From Rossellomorea arthrocnemi (lineage in GTDB: Bacteria; Bacillota; Bacilli; Bacillales; Bacillaceae_B), in contig NZ_CAJGBF010000001.1 in the NCBI RefSeq assembly GCF_904424705.1, forward strand, positions 62,001-126,000: 64,000 nucleotides of DNA, in the 5' to 3' direction. Made by a program: the position numbers and the translations under genes. This document shows, one piece after another, positions 33,969 to 42,531 of the stretch. Position 1 is the first letter of the stretch; each line of letters begins with the position of its first letter. Below the pieces are notes generated by a model. The model saw only the letters and a list, made by a program, of their open reading frames with translations, was not told where the DNA came from and ran no database searches.

Positions 33969-35357
33969 TTATGAATTCAATGTCAGTGTTGCGACACATT
34001 CGACGTGCACCGTATGCGGGAACAGGTCAACAGGTTGAACCGCATCAAGAGTGTATCCGAATGGTTCCAGTTCCTTGATATCTGTTGCAAATGTATCAGG
34101 GTTGCATGAAACATATACGATGCGCTCCGGTTTGGCGCGACCAATCCGTCTCATGACCTTTCCGCCTGCACCGGAACGTGGAGGATCAAGCATTAACAAC
34201 TGCGGATGTCCGAAGCTCTCGAGCATCTGGTCGATTCCTTTTCTCGCATCCTTTGCCAGGAACGTGGTATTTGAAATTCCATTATCATCAGCATTGCGCT
34301 TCGCCGATTCGATGGAGCTTTCCACGATTTCAATACCTGCAAGTTCTCCTACTCTGCTTGCAAACGGAAGAGAGAACGTCCCGACTCCACAGAACAGGTC
34401 GATCATCTTTTCAGATTCCTTCGGCTGCCCCATTTCCACCGCCAGATCCACAAGCTTCTGAGCCTGTGTCGGATTGGTCTGGAAGAATGTATCGAACCAT
34501 AGGCGGAAACGGTAGCCGTCCATTTCGTCATAGATGAAGTCCCTGCCAGACAGCAGATGAATTTCCTCTGCCTGTGTGCGGTCTGCCCATGCGGTATTTT
34601 CCAGCCACAATAAGCTCTTTACATGAGGAAATTTCTCGCCGACACGCTTGATTAAATCGACAACAGCTCTTGAATGGGAATCAGGTGCTTCTGTAGCGAA
34701 CAGCGCAAGCATCAATTCACCTGTCGCAAACGATTGGCGGACCATCAAGTGGCGCAGCAGCCCTTCATGCTTGTCCTTGTCATACCCTTGTAAGGCATGA
34801 TCCTTCACCCAATCAGCGACTTCCATCGTCGCTTCCACCATTTCTTCACTAGCGATCAGGCAGGTTTCAAGGGAAATGACCTTCCGGAAGTTCCCCTGTT
34901 CATGCAAACCGAGGGCTCCATCCCGTGAGAAAGTAAATTCCATCTTATTACGGTAACGCCACGGGTTGTCCATTCCTATCGTGTCACGAACGAGGGCGGG
35001 GTCAAACCCTTGATCTTTTAGAGCATGCTTCACGTGATCCGTCTTATGCTTCAGCTGACCTTCATATTCCCAGTGCTGCCACACACACCCACCGCAGCGT
35101 TCAAAATGCGGACAAGGTGGATCCGTACGTTCAGGGTGTGCCTCCAGAATTTCATCCGGCATCGCCTTTCGTCTTCTGCGGTCCGGTTGGTCCACGGTCA
35201 CTTCCACTTTTTCTCCGGGAAGGGTTTGTGGGATCGTGAGTCTCAACTTCTTCGGATTCCCAAGCTCATTCTCCCGCCATAGTACAGCCTGTCCCGACCC
35301 TTTTGTATCTAATTCTTCTATCGTAGCAACCATAGTTTCTGGTTTGAAATTCGCCAA
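33969..35357 (-). CDS. rlmCD: 23S rRNA (uracil-C5)-methyltransferase RlmCD
   Basis: This 462-aa RumA/TrmA family enzyme makes m5U in 23S rRNA; the B. subtilis enzyme modifies U747 and U1939. An N-terminal TRAM domain covers about 8-66, and [4Fe-4S] cysteines sit in CPHFERCGGCVWQHW (about 82-96). SAM-binding IDLFCGVGTF is near 318, DPPRSGAGGKV near 390, and the catalytic Cys in YVSCNPDTFATD near 415. Length agrees with YefA (459 aa). A TrmFO-independent tRNA role is less likely because of the Fe-S cluster. Monocistronic. Confidence 0.9.
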   Translation of the reverse strand: MANFKPETMVATIEELDTKGSGQAVLWRENELGNPKKLRLTIPQTLPGEKVEVTVDQPDRRRRKAMPDEILEAHPERTDPPCPHFERCGGCVWQHWEYEGQLKHKTDHVKHALKDQGFDPALVRDTIGMDNPWRYRNKMEFTFSRDGALGLHEQGNFRKVISLETCLIASEEMVEATMEVADWVKDHALQGYDKDKHEGLLRHLMVRQSFATGELMLALFATEAPDSHSRAVVDLIKRVGEKFPHVKSLLWLENTAWADRTQAEEIHLLSGRDFIYDEMDGYRFRLWFDTFFQTNPTQAQKLVDLAVEMGQPKESEKMIDLFCGVGTFSLPFASRVGELAGIEIVESSIESAKRNADDNGISNTTFLAKDARKGIDQMLESFGHPQLLMLDPPRSGAGGKVMRRIGRAKPERIVYVSCNPDTFATDIKELEPFGYTLDAVQPVDLFPHTVHVECVATLTLNS

Positions 35358-35449
35358 TTTCTACGTCCTCCTTCAAAATTCTCTCTAACTCTATACTTTA
35401 TTAAAAATGGAGATGGAATGCAACAGGGATATGAGGACGGTAACGCGAC

Positions 35450-35478
35450 AAAGGAGCCTGGATGTCCAGTCTCCTTTT
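35450..35478. terminator. Hairpin upstream of rlmCD / after the amidase gene
   Basis: AAAGGAG.CTGG/CCAG.CTCCTTT stem with a 3-5 nt loop and T-run on the plus strand. Confidence 0.6.
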
Positions 35479-35498
35479 GTACTAAGAATGTGAACCGG

Positions 35499-35519
35499 GA
35501 CAGTGGACCTGTCCCTCCG
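35499..35519. repeat. GGGACAG variant of the dispersed element
   Basis: GGGACAG-TGGAC-CTGTCCCTCC near the amidase stop codon is a short hairpin whose right arm shares GTCCCTC with the dispersed element; probably related but diverged. Confidence 0.45.
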
Positions 35520-35526
35520 CCCCTCC

Positions 35527-36696
35527 TTAATATGCCTTGTAACGGCCAAATTTACCGGTGATATAGGCTCTTCTGCCGTTGTAGATAACTTCCCAGTAGC
35601 CGGAGCTGCTGTTTTTCCCTCTTACAGACCCTGTAACGGGCAGGGTACGTCCTTTTCTGATGGTTCCCAGGTCTTTTGATGTTAAACGATCCGGACGGTC
35701 TTGTACGATGGCAGCGTTCGCAACACCTATAATGGTAATTTCCCCGATGGCAATCGGACCTCCTGATGCAGGAGGAGGCGAGGCAGAACCCCCGGATGAT
35801 TGTCCGCTTCCTTCCACTTTCACGAATTGTGGAGCCGCCGTTACATAAAACACATGTCCCCTTGAGTTCTTGACCTCATACATGTCTGCTCCTTCCACCT
35901 TCAACTTCCTTACGATTGTCGGGAAGCCATATCCAAACTTCAGTGTTCCTGCACGGTAGGCATCATCAAAAGTCGGCCGGCTGTAAAAGTCAAGTCCTTC
36001 TGCTCCTCTATAGATGCTCTCGACTCGCTTACCGACAACATTCCCACCGCTTGTCCCGTCTGGATTCGGGGGAGTTCCACCGTTTCCGCCGTTTCCAGCA
36101 GCCACATAAGGGATGCCGAAGAAATCACATACTCCAAGTGCCTGCTCCCTTGCTGTCTCTCGTTGAAAATCCTCGTTGATCATGAGCAATGCTTCCCTCT
36201 CATTATCCATGAAGCCATTTTCCACAAGAACAGCCGGTCCATTGAATTCCCTCGTCATATGAAGATTTTGTTCGATGATTCCCCGGTACACTTGCTTCGT
36301 GCCTTGTTTCAAGTACTTCGCGATATTTTCAGCAAGTCTTCTGTCCTTGGCATCATTAAAATAAACATGTAGCGAATGCCCTTCAGCATCCTTTCCCGGG
36401 CCATCAAACTTCCCATCGAAAGCGTTATAATGGTTGGAAACCAACGCATCCGCCCCCATGGAGTTCGCTGCGTCAGTCCGAGCCTTAAGCGGAGTATCTG
36501 CATCCGTCGGAGCCGTTAACAACGTGCGAAATCCACACCTTTCCAACTCCATCTTCAAAAACAAGGTCACTCTCTCATTGAACTCATTCTCCTGTATTTT
36601 CCTTCCAACAGACGGAATATAAGGCGTCCGTTTACCAGCTGTCCCAAGACCGTGACCATCATCCAATGCTATTAAATAATCACTAGCTTTTGCCAT
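35527..36696 (-). CDS. N-acetylmuramoyl-L-alanine amidase (Amidase_3) with SH3-like C-terminus
   Basis: This 389-aa murein amidase cleaves the bond between MurNAc and L-Ala. The zinc-binding fold is at residues 7-195: DDGHGLGTAGKRTP (His15), NEFNERV (Glu38), SNHYNAF (His88) and the catalytic Glu in VENGFMDN (about 163). A Gly/Asn/Pro linker precedes two C-terminal SH3-like segments (about 215-300 and 318-389). No signal peptide is present, so it resembles phage endolysins or the mother-cell amidase CwlC rather than the exported LytC. AAAGGAGG precedes the ATG at 36696. Monocistronic; no other phage genes are near. Confidence 0.9.
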   Translation of the reverse strand: MAKASDYLIALDDGHGLGTAGKRTPYIPSVGRKIQENEFNERVTLFLKMELERCGFRTLLTAPTDADTPLKARTDAANSMGADALVSNHYNAFDGKFDGPGKDAEGHSLHVYFNDAKDRRLAENIAKYLKQGTKQVYRGIIEQNLHMTREFNGPAVLVENGFMDNEREALLMINEDFQRETAREQALGVCDFFGIPYVAAGNGGNGGTPPNPDGTSGGNVVGKRVESIYRGAEGLDFYSRPTFDDAYRAGTLKFGYGFPTIVRKLKVEGADMYEVKNSRGHVFYVTAAPQFVKVEGSGQSSGGSASPPPASGGPIAIGEITIIGVANAAIVQDRPDRLTSKDLGTIRKGRTLPVTGSVRGKNSSSGYWEVIYNGRRAYITGKFGRYKAY

Positions 36697-36774
36697 TTTT
36701 TGTATCCTCCTTTACTAGTAAAATATTCTTAAGTTGAAAAATTGGTCACGGCTAGTAAAACGGGAATGTTGACA

Positions 36775-36818
36775 GAAAAAAATGCCTGACCCCGAGTATC
36801 GGGATCAGGCATCTTTTC
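36775..36818. terminator. Terminator of htpX
   Basis: ATGCCTGA.CCCG/CGGG.TCAGGCAT followed by T-runs in both directions, 6 bp past the htpX stop. Confidence 0.88.
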
Positions 36819-36823
36819 AACTA

Positions 36824-37705
36824 TTATTTTCCTTGCAAACGACTGATCCTCTCATCCAAATCCGGGTGAGTCGAAAACATCGCAGATTTACGCTTTCCAT
36901 TGATTTTCAACGTAGAAATCGCAGTGTCGTCTTCACCTTTCATGCGGCTGGAATAAGCTTTCAACATTTGGAGAGCATGCACCATTTTGTCTTTACCGGC
37001 TAAATCGGCTCCGCCTCTGTCAGCGTGGTACTCACGGTGTCGGGAATAGGCAAAGACTACCAGGCTACCAAGTATCGAGAAAACGATTTGGAATACAATG
37101 ACGGCAATAAAATGCACGATTGGTGCCATTTCTTCCCTTGCAAAACGGGAAGCGATCCATGCAGCGATCCGTGCCAGGAAGACAACGAATGTATTGACTA
37201 CACCCTGCAGCAGGGTCATCGTCACCATATCTCCGTTCGCTACGTGGGCCACTTCATGGGCGATGACTCCTTCAACTGCATCATCATCCATTTCACGAAG
37301 TAATCCTGTCGAAACGGCAACGAGTGAGCGTTTCTTCGAAGGACCCGTTGCAAAGGCATTCACTTCAGGAGAATGATAGATTCCCACTTCCGGCATATGC
37401 ACAAGTCCAGCCGCTCTTGATAGACGGTGGACTTTCTCGACAACAGCACGTTCCTCAGAAGATAGAGCACCATCGGGATTCAATACCTGGACGCCCATCA
37501 TCTTCTTCGCCATCCAGCGCGACATCCCTAAAGAAATAAACGACCCGGAAAATCCGATGATTGCACTGAATACCAACAGAGCCCCTAAATCGATTCCCCC
37601 TGATGCAGTGATGTAATTCCCCGCTCCTGTGACGGAAAAAATGATACTGATCGTCAATAATACTAAAACGTTCGTTAACAGGAAGTAAAATATACGTTTC
37701 CCCAT
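36824..37705 (-). CDS. htpX: Membrane metalloprotease HtpX
   Basis: This 293-aa M48B zinc protease performs quality control of membrane proteins. Two N-terminal helices (8-28, 40-62) and two more (about 165-185, 196-220) flank the active site HEVAH (H150-E151-H154); the third ligand is Glu225 in EYHADR. B. subtilis HtpX has the same layout. The ATG at 37705 follows AGGAGTGAGG. Divergent from the DUF1836 gene, with a shared upstream region. Confidence 0.94.
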   Translation of the reverse strand: MGKRIFYFLLTNVLVLLTISIIFSVTGAGNYITASGGIDLGALLVFSAIIGFSGSFISLGMSRWMAKKMMGVQVLNPDGALSSEERAVVEKVHRLSRAAGLVHMPEVGIYHSPEVNAFATGPSKKRSLVAVSTGLLREMDDDAVEGVIAHEVAHVANGDMVTMTLLQGVVNTFVVFLARIAAWIASRFAREEMAPIVHFIAVIVFQIVFSILGSLVVFAYSRHREYHADRGGADLAGKDKMVHALQMLKAYSSRMKGEDDTAISTLKINGKRKSAMFSTHPDLDERISRLQGK

Positions 37706-37798
37706 CTAGTTTCCTCACTCCTATTTCAAGTTCATATGAACCTGTATCTTGAATATATTATAATTCCTTTCAGAGTGAAATACAAGCAAAAGGTGAAA

Positions 37799-37827
37799 TT
37801 GACGATACCTCCCCTAACCAGTAGTAT
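37799..37827 (+). promoter_or_regulatory. Probable sigma-A promoter of the DUF1836 gene
   Basis: TTGACG and TAGTAT separated by exactly 17 bp, 35 bp before the start codon. Confidence 0.6.
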
Positions 37828-37861
37828 AGAAGAAGATATTTGCTATAGAGACGGGGTAATC

Positions 37862-38572
37862 ATGATGGTAACGTTTAATTTAACACGCAAGAATATGGCC
37901 GACCTGCTTCTCTCTCTGCACGGCATTAACAACCGGACCCCACTCAAAGTGCTTCAGGATGCGTGGACGGATTTACATAATCAGGACCAGCTGCCTCGTA
38001 TCCTACAAAAGATCCTCAAACCTGCCAAAGGCGAAATCGGTTTTTCTCTCAATGAAATCGTCTCCCTGGGAAATCTGATCGAATTCACCAACTTTCCCCA
38101 AAGTACCGTGCAGAATTGGGTAAAGCGGGATGTAAGGGGATTGATCGGTTCTCCACAGCTCGGTAAAAAGTACACGATCGAACAAGCCGCTATGCTGTTC
38201 ATTGTCGAAGACCTAAAAGCCACCTTGGATTTCGAATCCATTCGGAAGATCCTGACACTGGTGTTCAATAATATCGAGGATCGTACGGATGATATCGTCA
38301 ATCCTACGGATCTTTACCTTGCCTATGCCTCGGTCTTTGATCAGATCCATCATCAATCCCTGCCTTCCATTAAGACAGCGGATGGTTCAGTTAACGAACA
38401 CATCGACGGATACATCAAGAAGGAGTGTCAGGCCATGCTATCAACCTTTGACGGAATCATGGAGGAAAATCTCAGCATCGTCCTCCATGTCATGATCGTA
38501 TCTGTGCTGACTGTTCAGGCGGGATTTTATCAGGCTGTGACGAAGAAGTATGTGACGGATGCACTATCATAA
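37862..38572 (+). CDS. DUF1836 domain protein (probable regulator)
   Basis: This 236-aa soluble helical protein of the DUF1836 family contains a MerR-like helix-turn-helix segment (NFPQSTVQNWVKRDVRGLIG, about 78-97) followed by a helical domain. Function is not established; DNA binding is inferred. The start at 37862 is preferred because ACGGGGT lies just upstream and the longer reading would begin before the predicted promoter. Monocistronic with a strong terminator. Confidence 0.82.
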   Translation: MMVTFNLTRKNMADLLLSLHGINNRTPLKVLQDAWTDLHNQDQLPRILQKILKPAKGEIGFSLNEIVSLGNLIEFTNFPQSTVQNWVKRDVRGLIGSPQLGKKYTIEQAAMLFIVEDLKATLDFESIRKILTLVFNNIEDRTDDIVNPTDLYLAYASVFDQIHHQSLPSIKTADGSVNEHIDGYIKKECQAMLSTFDGIMEENLSIVLHVMIVSVLTVQAGFYQAVTKKYVTDALS

Positions 38573-38615
38573 AAAAATGCCTGTCCTCCATCAAAAAGGG
38601 GAACAGGCATTTTTA
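38571..38615. terminator. Bidirectional terminator
   Basis: ATGCCTGT.C/G.ACAGGCAT stem with A-run and T-run between convergent genes. Confidence 0.88.
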
Positions 38616-38618
38616 TGA

Positions 38619-40616
38619 TCATTTCGCTACTTCAACCGTTTTCGAATGTTGCACATGACTGGTGAACCAGGCGATACCGCCGGCTACAGCCAAGTATGCA
38701 AACAGAATCCAAAGCTGATGAGTAAGCTGATTGAAATCACCTAGCGTAATGACTTCCTGAAAGCTGCTTAATGAGTGTGCCATCGGTAAGTTCTCACCGA
38801 TGCTGCGCAAGATCGGTGTATTCAAGTCTCTGGGGAATGTCCCTCCGCATGTGGCAAGCTGCAACACGAGGAAGGTCACAGCTGCAAACTTCCCGACAAA
38901 TCCGAATACAGTGACCAACATGAAGATAAAGGTCATGAATGTAAAGGAAACAATGACACTCGAGAGAATAAATAAAGGTATATTCACGACCTCTAAATGG
39001 AACCCAAATAGAAGGACACCGTCAACGATGAGTGCCTGAATGAATCCTATTGAAAACACCAGTCCCAATTTATTGATGAAATGAGTCGTCCCATTCACGT
39101 GGAGATCGTTGCGTCTGCCCAGTGGCAGAATATTCGCCGCCATGATTCCTCCAACGTATAAAGCCAATGATAGGAAATAGGGAGCGATTCCTGTTCCATA
39201 GTTCGGCACCTTGGAAACATTGGATTTTACGAGTTGGACGGGATCCGAGAACATGGAAGAAAGCTCATCCGTTGAATGGACCTCTGATGTTTTCTCTGCC
39301 GCGTCGGCGAGTTTCGTCGATAGCTCTCCTGAGCCTGCTTCAAGTTTTGTCAGTCCGTTGTTTAAGGAACCGACTCCTGTAGACAGCTTGTCAGTCCCAA
39401 TTGATAAGCTATCGATTCCGGCGGTCAGGCTTATGAAACCTTTGTTCCAATCAGCAAATCCTGCTGAGATCCTTGAAGTGCCGGATGCCAGTTCAGAAAC
39501 TCCTTCAGATGCCTGATTCAGTTTGCCGGTAAACTGGGAGAATCCTGCGTTTAGCTGACTTTGAGCTCCTGCAAGCTGCTCTGTTTCCTGGTGAAGCTTT
39601 GCTTGCTCACTCTCCAATTCTGTCGTGGAGGCTGACACGCTTTCGGATAGCGCTTGAATCCGGGCGAATTCAGGATCATTTTTCGCGGTTGGATTTGATT
39701 CTTCGTATTCTTTAAGCTTACTTTCCAACTGCTCTGCCTTTGTTTTTGCGTTAGATTGCTGTTGGGAGAGCTGACTTTCTGCCCCGGCCAGCTGCCTGGT
39801 TTGATTTTTCAGCTGTTCGGCACCTGCTTTCATTTTTTCTCCAGCTTGTGAGAGACTGGTGATGCCAGCTGATAATCGTGCAGAGCTTGAATCCAGTTTG
39901 TTGATTCCACTTTCGATGGATGCGGCACTGGTTGAAAGCTTCTGACCTCCTGCTTGGAGCTGGTCAGACCCTTCCCTTAGTCCGTTGATGCCAGCAGCAA
40001 GAGTATTCATTCCTTCCTTTTCATCTGCCATTCCTTGATGCAATTGGCTGGCCCCATCACTCGCTTTTGTTAAGCCTTTCCCCAATTCCTCAAACTTTGA
40101 AAACACTCCGTCCGCATAGGATTTCGAAATCGTATCGGACAGCTTTGCCTTCATTTTCTCTGTAGCACTTGAACCGATCTGAGAGGCAACAAAGTTTTTC
40201 CCTGGATTGTCCTTATATAGAAGCTTGGCTTGCTCGGGGTTCTCATCCATCAAGGTGCTCACCTTTGCTGAGAAGTCTTTCGGGATGGTCACCACCATAT
40301 AATACGTGCCCTCTTTCAGACCTTCATCCGCTTCAGATGACGAAACAAACTTAAAATTCAGCTCTCCTGAATTTTTCAGCTCGCTTACAAAATCCTTGCC
40401 TGCCTGGATCGGTTCGTCCTCCATGACAGCTCCCTCATCCTCATTGACGACGGCAACAGGTAATTGCTCAAGCTTACCGTATGGGTTCCAATAACCGGAC
40501 AGGAATAATCCAGAATAGATTAGTGGAACTAAAAGAAGAAAGCCAAGGGCGATTCTTCTGTGTTTATGACTGACCATTGCTTTTAAATCTTGAAGTATTA
40601 ATGTGAATCCTTTCAT
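38619..40616 (-). CDS. YhgE/Pip family membrane protein
   Basis: This 665-aa protein of the YhgE/Pip (phage infection protein) family is related to B. subtilis YueB, the SPP1 phage receptor in the type VII secretion locus, and to ABC-2 permeases. One helix lies at about 24-44. A long extracytoplasmic region at about 50-470 contains repeated heptad-like blocks (GINGLREGSDQLQAG, GINKLDSSSARLSAG, GIDSLSIGTDKLSTG) forming a rod. Five or six helices follow at the C-terminus. AAGGAG precedes the ATG. It diverges from a LysR gene that probably regulates it. No WXG100 or EssC genes are nearby, so an exporter role is more likely than type VII secretion. Confidence 0.88.
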   Translation of the reverse strand: MKGFTLILQDLKAMVSHKHRRIALGFLLLVPLIYSGLFLSGYWNPYGKLEQLPVAVVNEDEGAVMEDEPIQAGKDFVSELKNSGELNFKFVSSSEADEGLKEGTYYMVVTIPKDFSAKVSTLMDENPEQAKLLYKDNPGKNFVASQIGSSATEKMKAKLSDTISKSYADGVFSKFEELGKGLTKASDGASQLHQGMADEKEGMNTLAAGINGLREGSDQLQAGGQKLSTSAASIESGINKLDSSSARLSAGITSLSQAGEKMKAGAEQLKNQTRQLAGAESQLSQQQSNAKTKAEQLESKLKEYEESNPTAKNDPEFARIQALSESVSASTTELESEQAKLHQETEQLAGAQSQLNAGFSQFTGKLNQASEGVSELASGTSRISAGFADWNKGFISLTAGIDSLSIGTDKLSTGVGSLNNGLTKLEAGSGELSTKLADAAEKTSEVHSTDELSSMFSDPVQLVKSNVSKVPNYGTGIAPYFLSLALYVGGIMAANILPLGRRNDLHVNGTTHFINKLGLVFSIGFIQALIVDGVLLFGFHLEVVNIPLFILSSVIVSFTFMTFIFMLVTVFGFVGKFAAVTFLVLQLATCGGTFPRDLNTPILRSIGENLPMAHSLSSFQEVITLGDFNQLTHQLWILFAYLAVAGGIAWFTSHVQHSKTVEVAK

Positions 40617-40673
40617 AGCAAACTCCTTTTTCTACTCATTTACACTCATTTATCATACGTGTATAAAATGATA

Positions 40674-40700
40674 ATGTATAATATATAATTAATTATACAT
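40674..40700. promoter_or_regulatory. Palindromic operator between the YhgE/Pip and LysR genes
   Basis: ATGTATA (40674-40680) and TATACAT (40694-40700) flank the perfect palindrome TATAATTAATTATA (40684-40697). The T-N11-A layout is typical of LysR sites and the region serves both divergent genes. Confidence 0.6.
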
Positions 40701-40736
40701 ATATAGCTTTTAGTCTATGTAAGGATGTGAACATAT

Positions 40737-41639
40737 ATGGAACTACAGCAACTGTACTATTTTCAAACCGTTGCCAGACTGGAACATATGACGAAGGCTG
40801 CCGAGGAACTAAGAATTGCCCAGCCTTCCCTCAGTAAAACGATTTCCCGTTTGGAAGAAGATCTTGGGGTCCCATTATTTGAACGACAACACCGTCAGAT
40901 CAAGCTAAACCGGTTCGGAGAGCTTTTTCTAAATCGGGTTGAACGTATTTTTATGGAAATCAATGAAGGAAGAAGAGAGATTCTTGAGGAGATGAAGCTT
41001 GAGGAGAATACCATCCGGATGGCCGTCACGATACCAAGGGTTCTTCCGGACCTGGTCGGATCGTTCTTGAGAGAAAATCCTCACGTCCGATTTCAGCAGT
41101 TCGTCCACTCCATGTCAAAAATGAGGGAACAGTTAAAAAATGGAGACGTTGATTTCTGCATCTCTTCAGTCCCGATAGATGATGAGGAGGACATTGTATG
41201 GGAACCGCTGATGACAGAAGAAATCTTCCTGATCGTTCCTCCCGGGCACTGGTTAGAGGACAGGGATGAAATCGACCTGTCCGAGGTGAGGGATGAGCCG
41301 TTTATCAGCATGAATACAGGCTACGGACTGCGTAATCTGACCGATGAATTCTGCTTGAGGGCAGGCTTCTCACCCGTGATTTCCTTTGAAGGGGACGAGC
41401 CCGGTGTCATCGGGGATCTTGTAAAACAGGGACTCGGCATCGCCTTCATCCCTGCCATCTCATGGATGAACCGGCGTTCCCCATTCCCGCATAAAATCCG
41501 GATCACGAACCCAACCAGTCAACGAACCATCGGACTCGGCTGGTCCAAACGCAGACACTTCACCAAAACAGCCAAACAATTCCACCCATTCATGCTCGAC
41601 TACTTCAACAACATTGGCAGGAAACTGAATCAATTGTAG
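40737..41639 (+). CDS. LysR family transcription regulator
   Basis: This 300-aa LTTR has an N-terminal winged helix-turn-helix (residues 3-62: HMTKAAEELRIAQPSLSKTI) and a periplasmic-binding-protein-like effector domain (about 90-295). It is closest in style to the CysB/YybE/YwbI group. It is divergent from the YhgE/Pip gene with a shared palindrome, so it likely controls that gene and itself. The TAG stop shares its last base with a GAGGGACGGACC element. Confidence 0.9.
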   Translation: MELQQLYYFQTVARLEHMTKAAEELRIAQPSLSKTISRLEEDLGVPLFERQHRQIKLNRFGELFLNRVERIFMEINEGRREILEEMKLEENTIRMAVTIPRVLPDLVGSFLRENPHVRFQQFVHSMSKMREQLKNGDVDFCISSVPIDDEEDIVWEPLMTEEIFLIVPPGHWLEDRDEIDLSEVRDEPFISMNTGYGLRNLTDEFCLRAGFSPVISFEGDEPGVIGDLVKQGLGIAFIPAISWMNRRSPFPHKIRITNPTSQRTIGLGWSKRRHFTKTAKQFHPFMLDYFNNIGRKLNQL

Positions 41640-41715
41640 AGGGACGGACCTTCATTTTTGCATATGAAGGCCCGTCCCTCTTGACTTTCTTATCAAATTC
41701 GCAGGTCCGTCCCTC
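41639..41715. repeat. GAGGGACGGACCTTC inverted pair plus a third copy
   Basis: GAGGGACGGACCTTCAT (41639-41655) pairs with ATGAAGGCCCGTCCCTC (41664-41680), one mismatch and a short loop. A single GGTCCGTCCCTC follows at 41704-41715. Confidence 0.85.
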
Positions 41716-41946
41716 GCATCGGGATCAAAACCTCTTCCACCTGCGTTGGGATCGGATGGTTGGATAGTGTTACTTGAATCGTCCAAAGTGCTCACGGTTG
41801 TAGATGGTGTAGCCTGAAGTTGGCATCCATTTCATTTGAATATCTAAAAAAATGTTGATTAATAGTATTTCGTCTTAGGTGTTAAAGGCTGAGTTGGCAT
41901 CAGTCGATTGCTTGCAGTCTAAAGTAAAAGTGAGTTAAGTTTTCAG
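41716..41946. other. Degraded intergenic sequence
   Basis: No intact gene. On the minus strand a short open stretch at about 41850-41770 reads LDIQMKWMPTSGYTIYNREH before a stop, which has coding-like composition and vaguely resembles the end of a GyrI-like effector domain. It has no start or ribosome site. I take it as a possible gene remnant. Confidence 0.3.
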
Positions 41947-42207
41947 TCAGGATTCATGCCCGGTTCTCTTCCAGTAATCAAAAAACACATACAACATCCC
42001 TAACAAAAGATATGTATTGAAAAATGAAAACATTTGATTAATCCACCATCCATCTACCCCATTCGTGAGGATGAATAGGAATGACGTAACAATGAAGTAG
42101 ATGACCACGTAACTGAAGACTCCTTTGACTCCTCGTCCAATCCTTTTCTCAACCCACGTTCCGATCCAAATAGGCAGGAAGAAAATCCTTTCTAATTCAC
42201 TGTTCAT
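41947..42207 (-). CDS. Small two-helix membrane protein (86 aa)
   Basis: An 86-aa protein with two hydrophobic helices (about 30-49 and 57-76) separated by a short NGVDGWWINQ loop, and a basic cytoplasmic N-terminus (EKRIGRGVKG). AGAAGGTG lies 8 nt before the ATG at 42207. I do not recognise a family. It sits between two stretches of decayed sequence, and may itself be the remainder of a larger locus. Confidence 0.6.
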   Translation of the reverse strand: MNSELERIFFLPIWIGTWVEKRIGRGVKGVFSYVVIYFIVTSFLFILTNGVDGWWINQMFSFFNTYLLLGMLYVFFDYWKRTGHES

Positions 42208-42354
42208 TTATGGCACCTTCTTTTTATTCAGTATCATAACTCCGTAATCACATATGGTTATTGAAATTGTAATATCGATCATTATTCTATACGAATCGAT
42301 GCTCAAAAGGTTTCAAAGATGGTCCTGGATTCCCACATTCTCTGCATTTTCCCG

Positions 42355-42465
42355 AGTTTAATTGGAAACATAATTCTTATCCGTGCCCTCAACCAATTGA
42401 AAGTGGACATATTACGGGTTGAAGTAGAAGAACCTTCCCTGGAGGAAATTTTCTTGGAGGCGTAA
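42355..42465 (+). pseudogene. C-terminal remnant of an ABC-2 type ATP-binding protein
   Basis: The plus-strand frame ending at the TAA at 42463-42465 reads LNQLKVDILRVEVEEPSLEE followed by IFLEA. The ending VExxEPSLEEIFL is the hallmark C-terminus of ABC-2 exporter ATPases. Upstream sequence in this frame has no Walker motifs or start within the available 150 bp, so only the tail of the gene survives. No permease gene follows. Confidence 0.6.
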
Positions 42466-42487
42466 ATCATAATACAAATAAAAATAG

Positions 42488-42523
42488 AAGAAGATGCCTC
42501 AAAATGAACGAGGCATCTTCTTC
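42488..42523 (-). terminator. Terminator of the subtilase gene
   Basis: AAGAAGATGCCTC/GAGGCATCTTCTT, perfect 13-bp stem with 9-nt loop, between the remnant and the subtilase stop. Confidence 0.82.
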
Positions 42524-42531
42524 CTATACTA

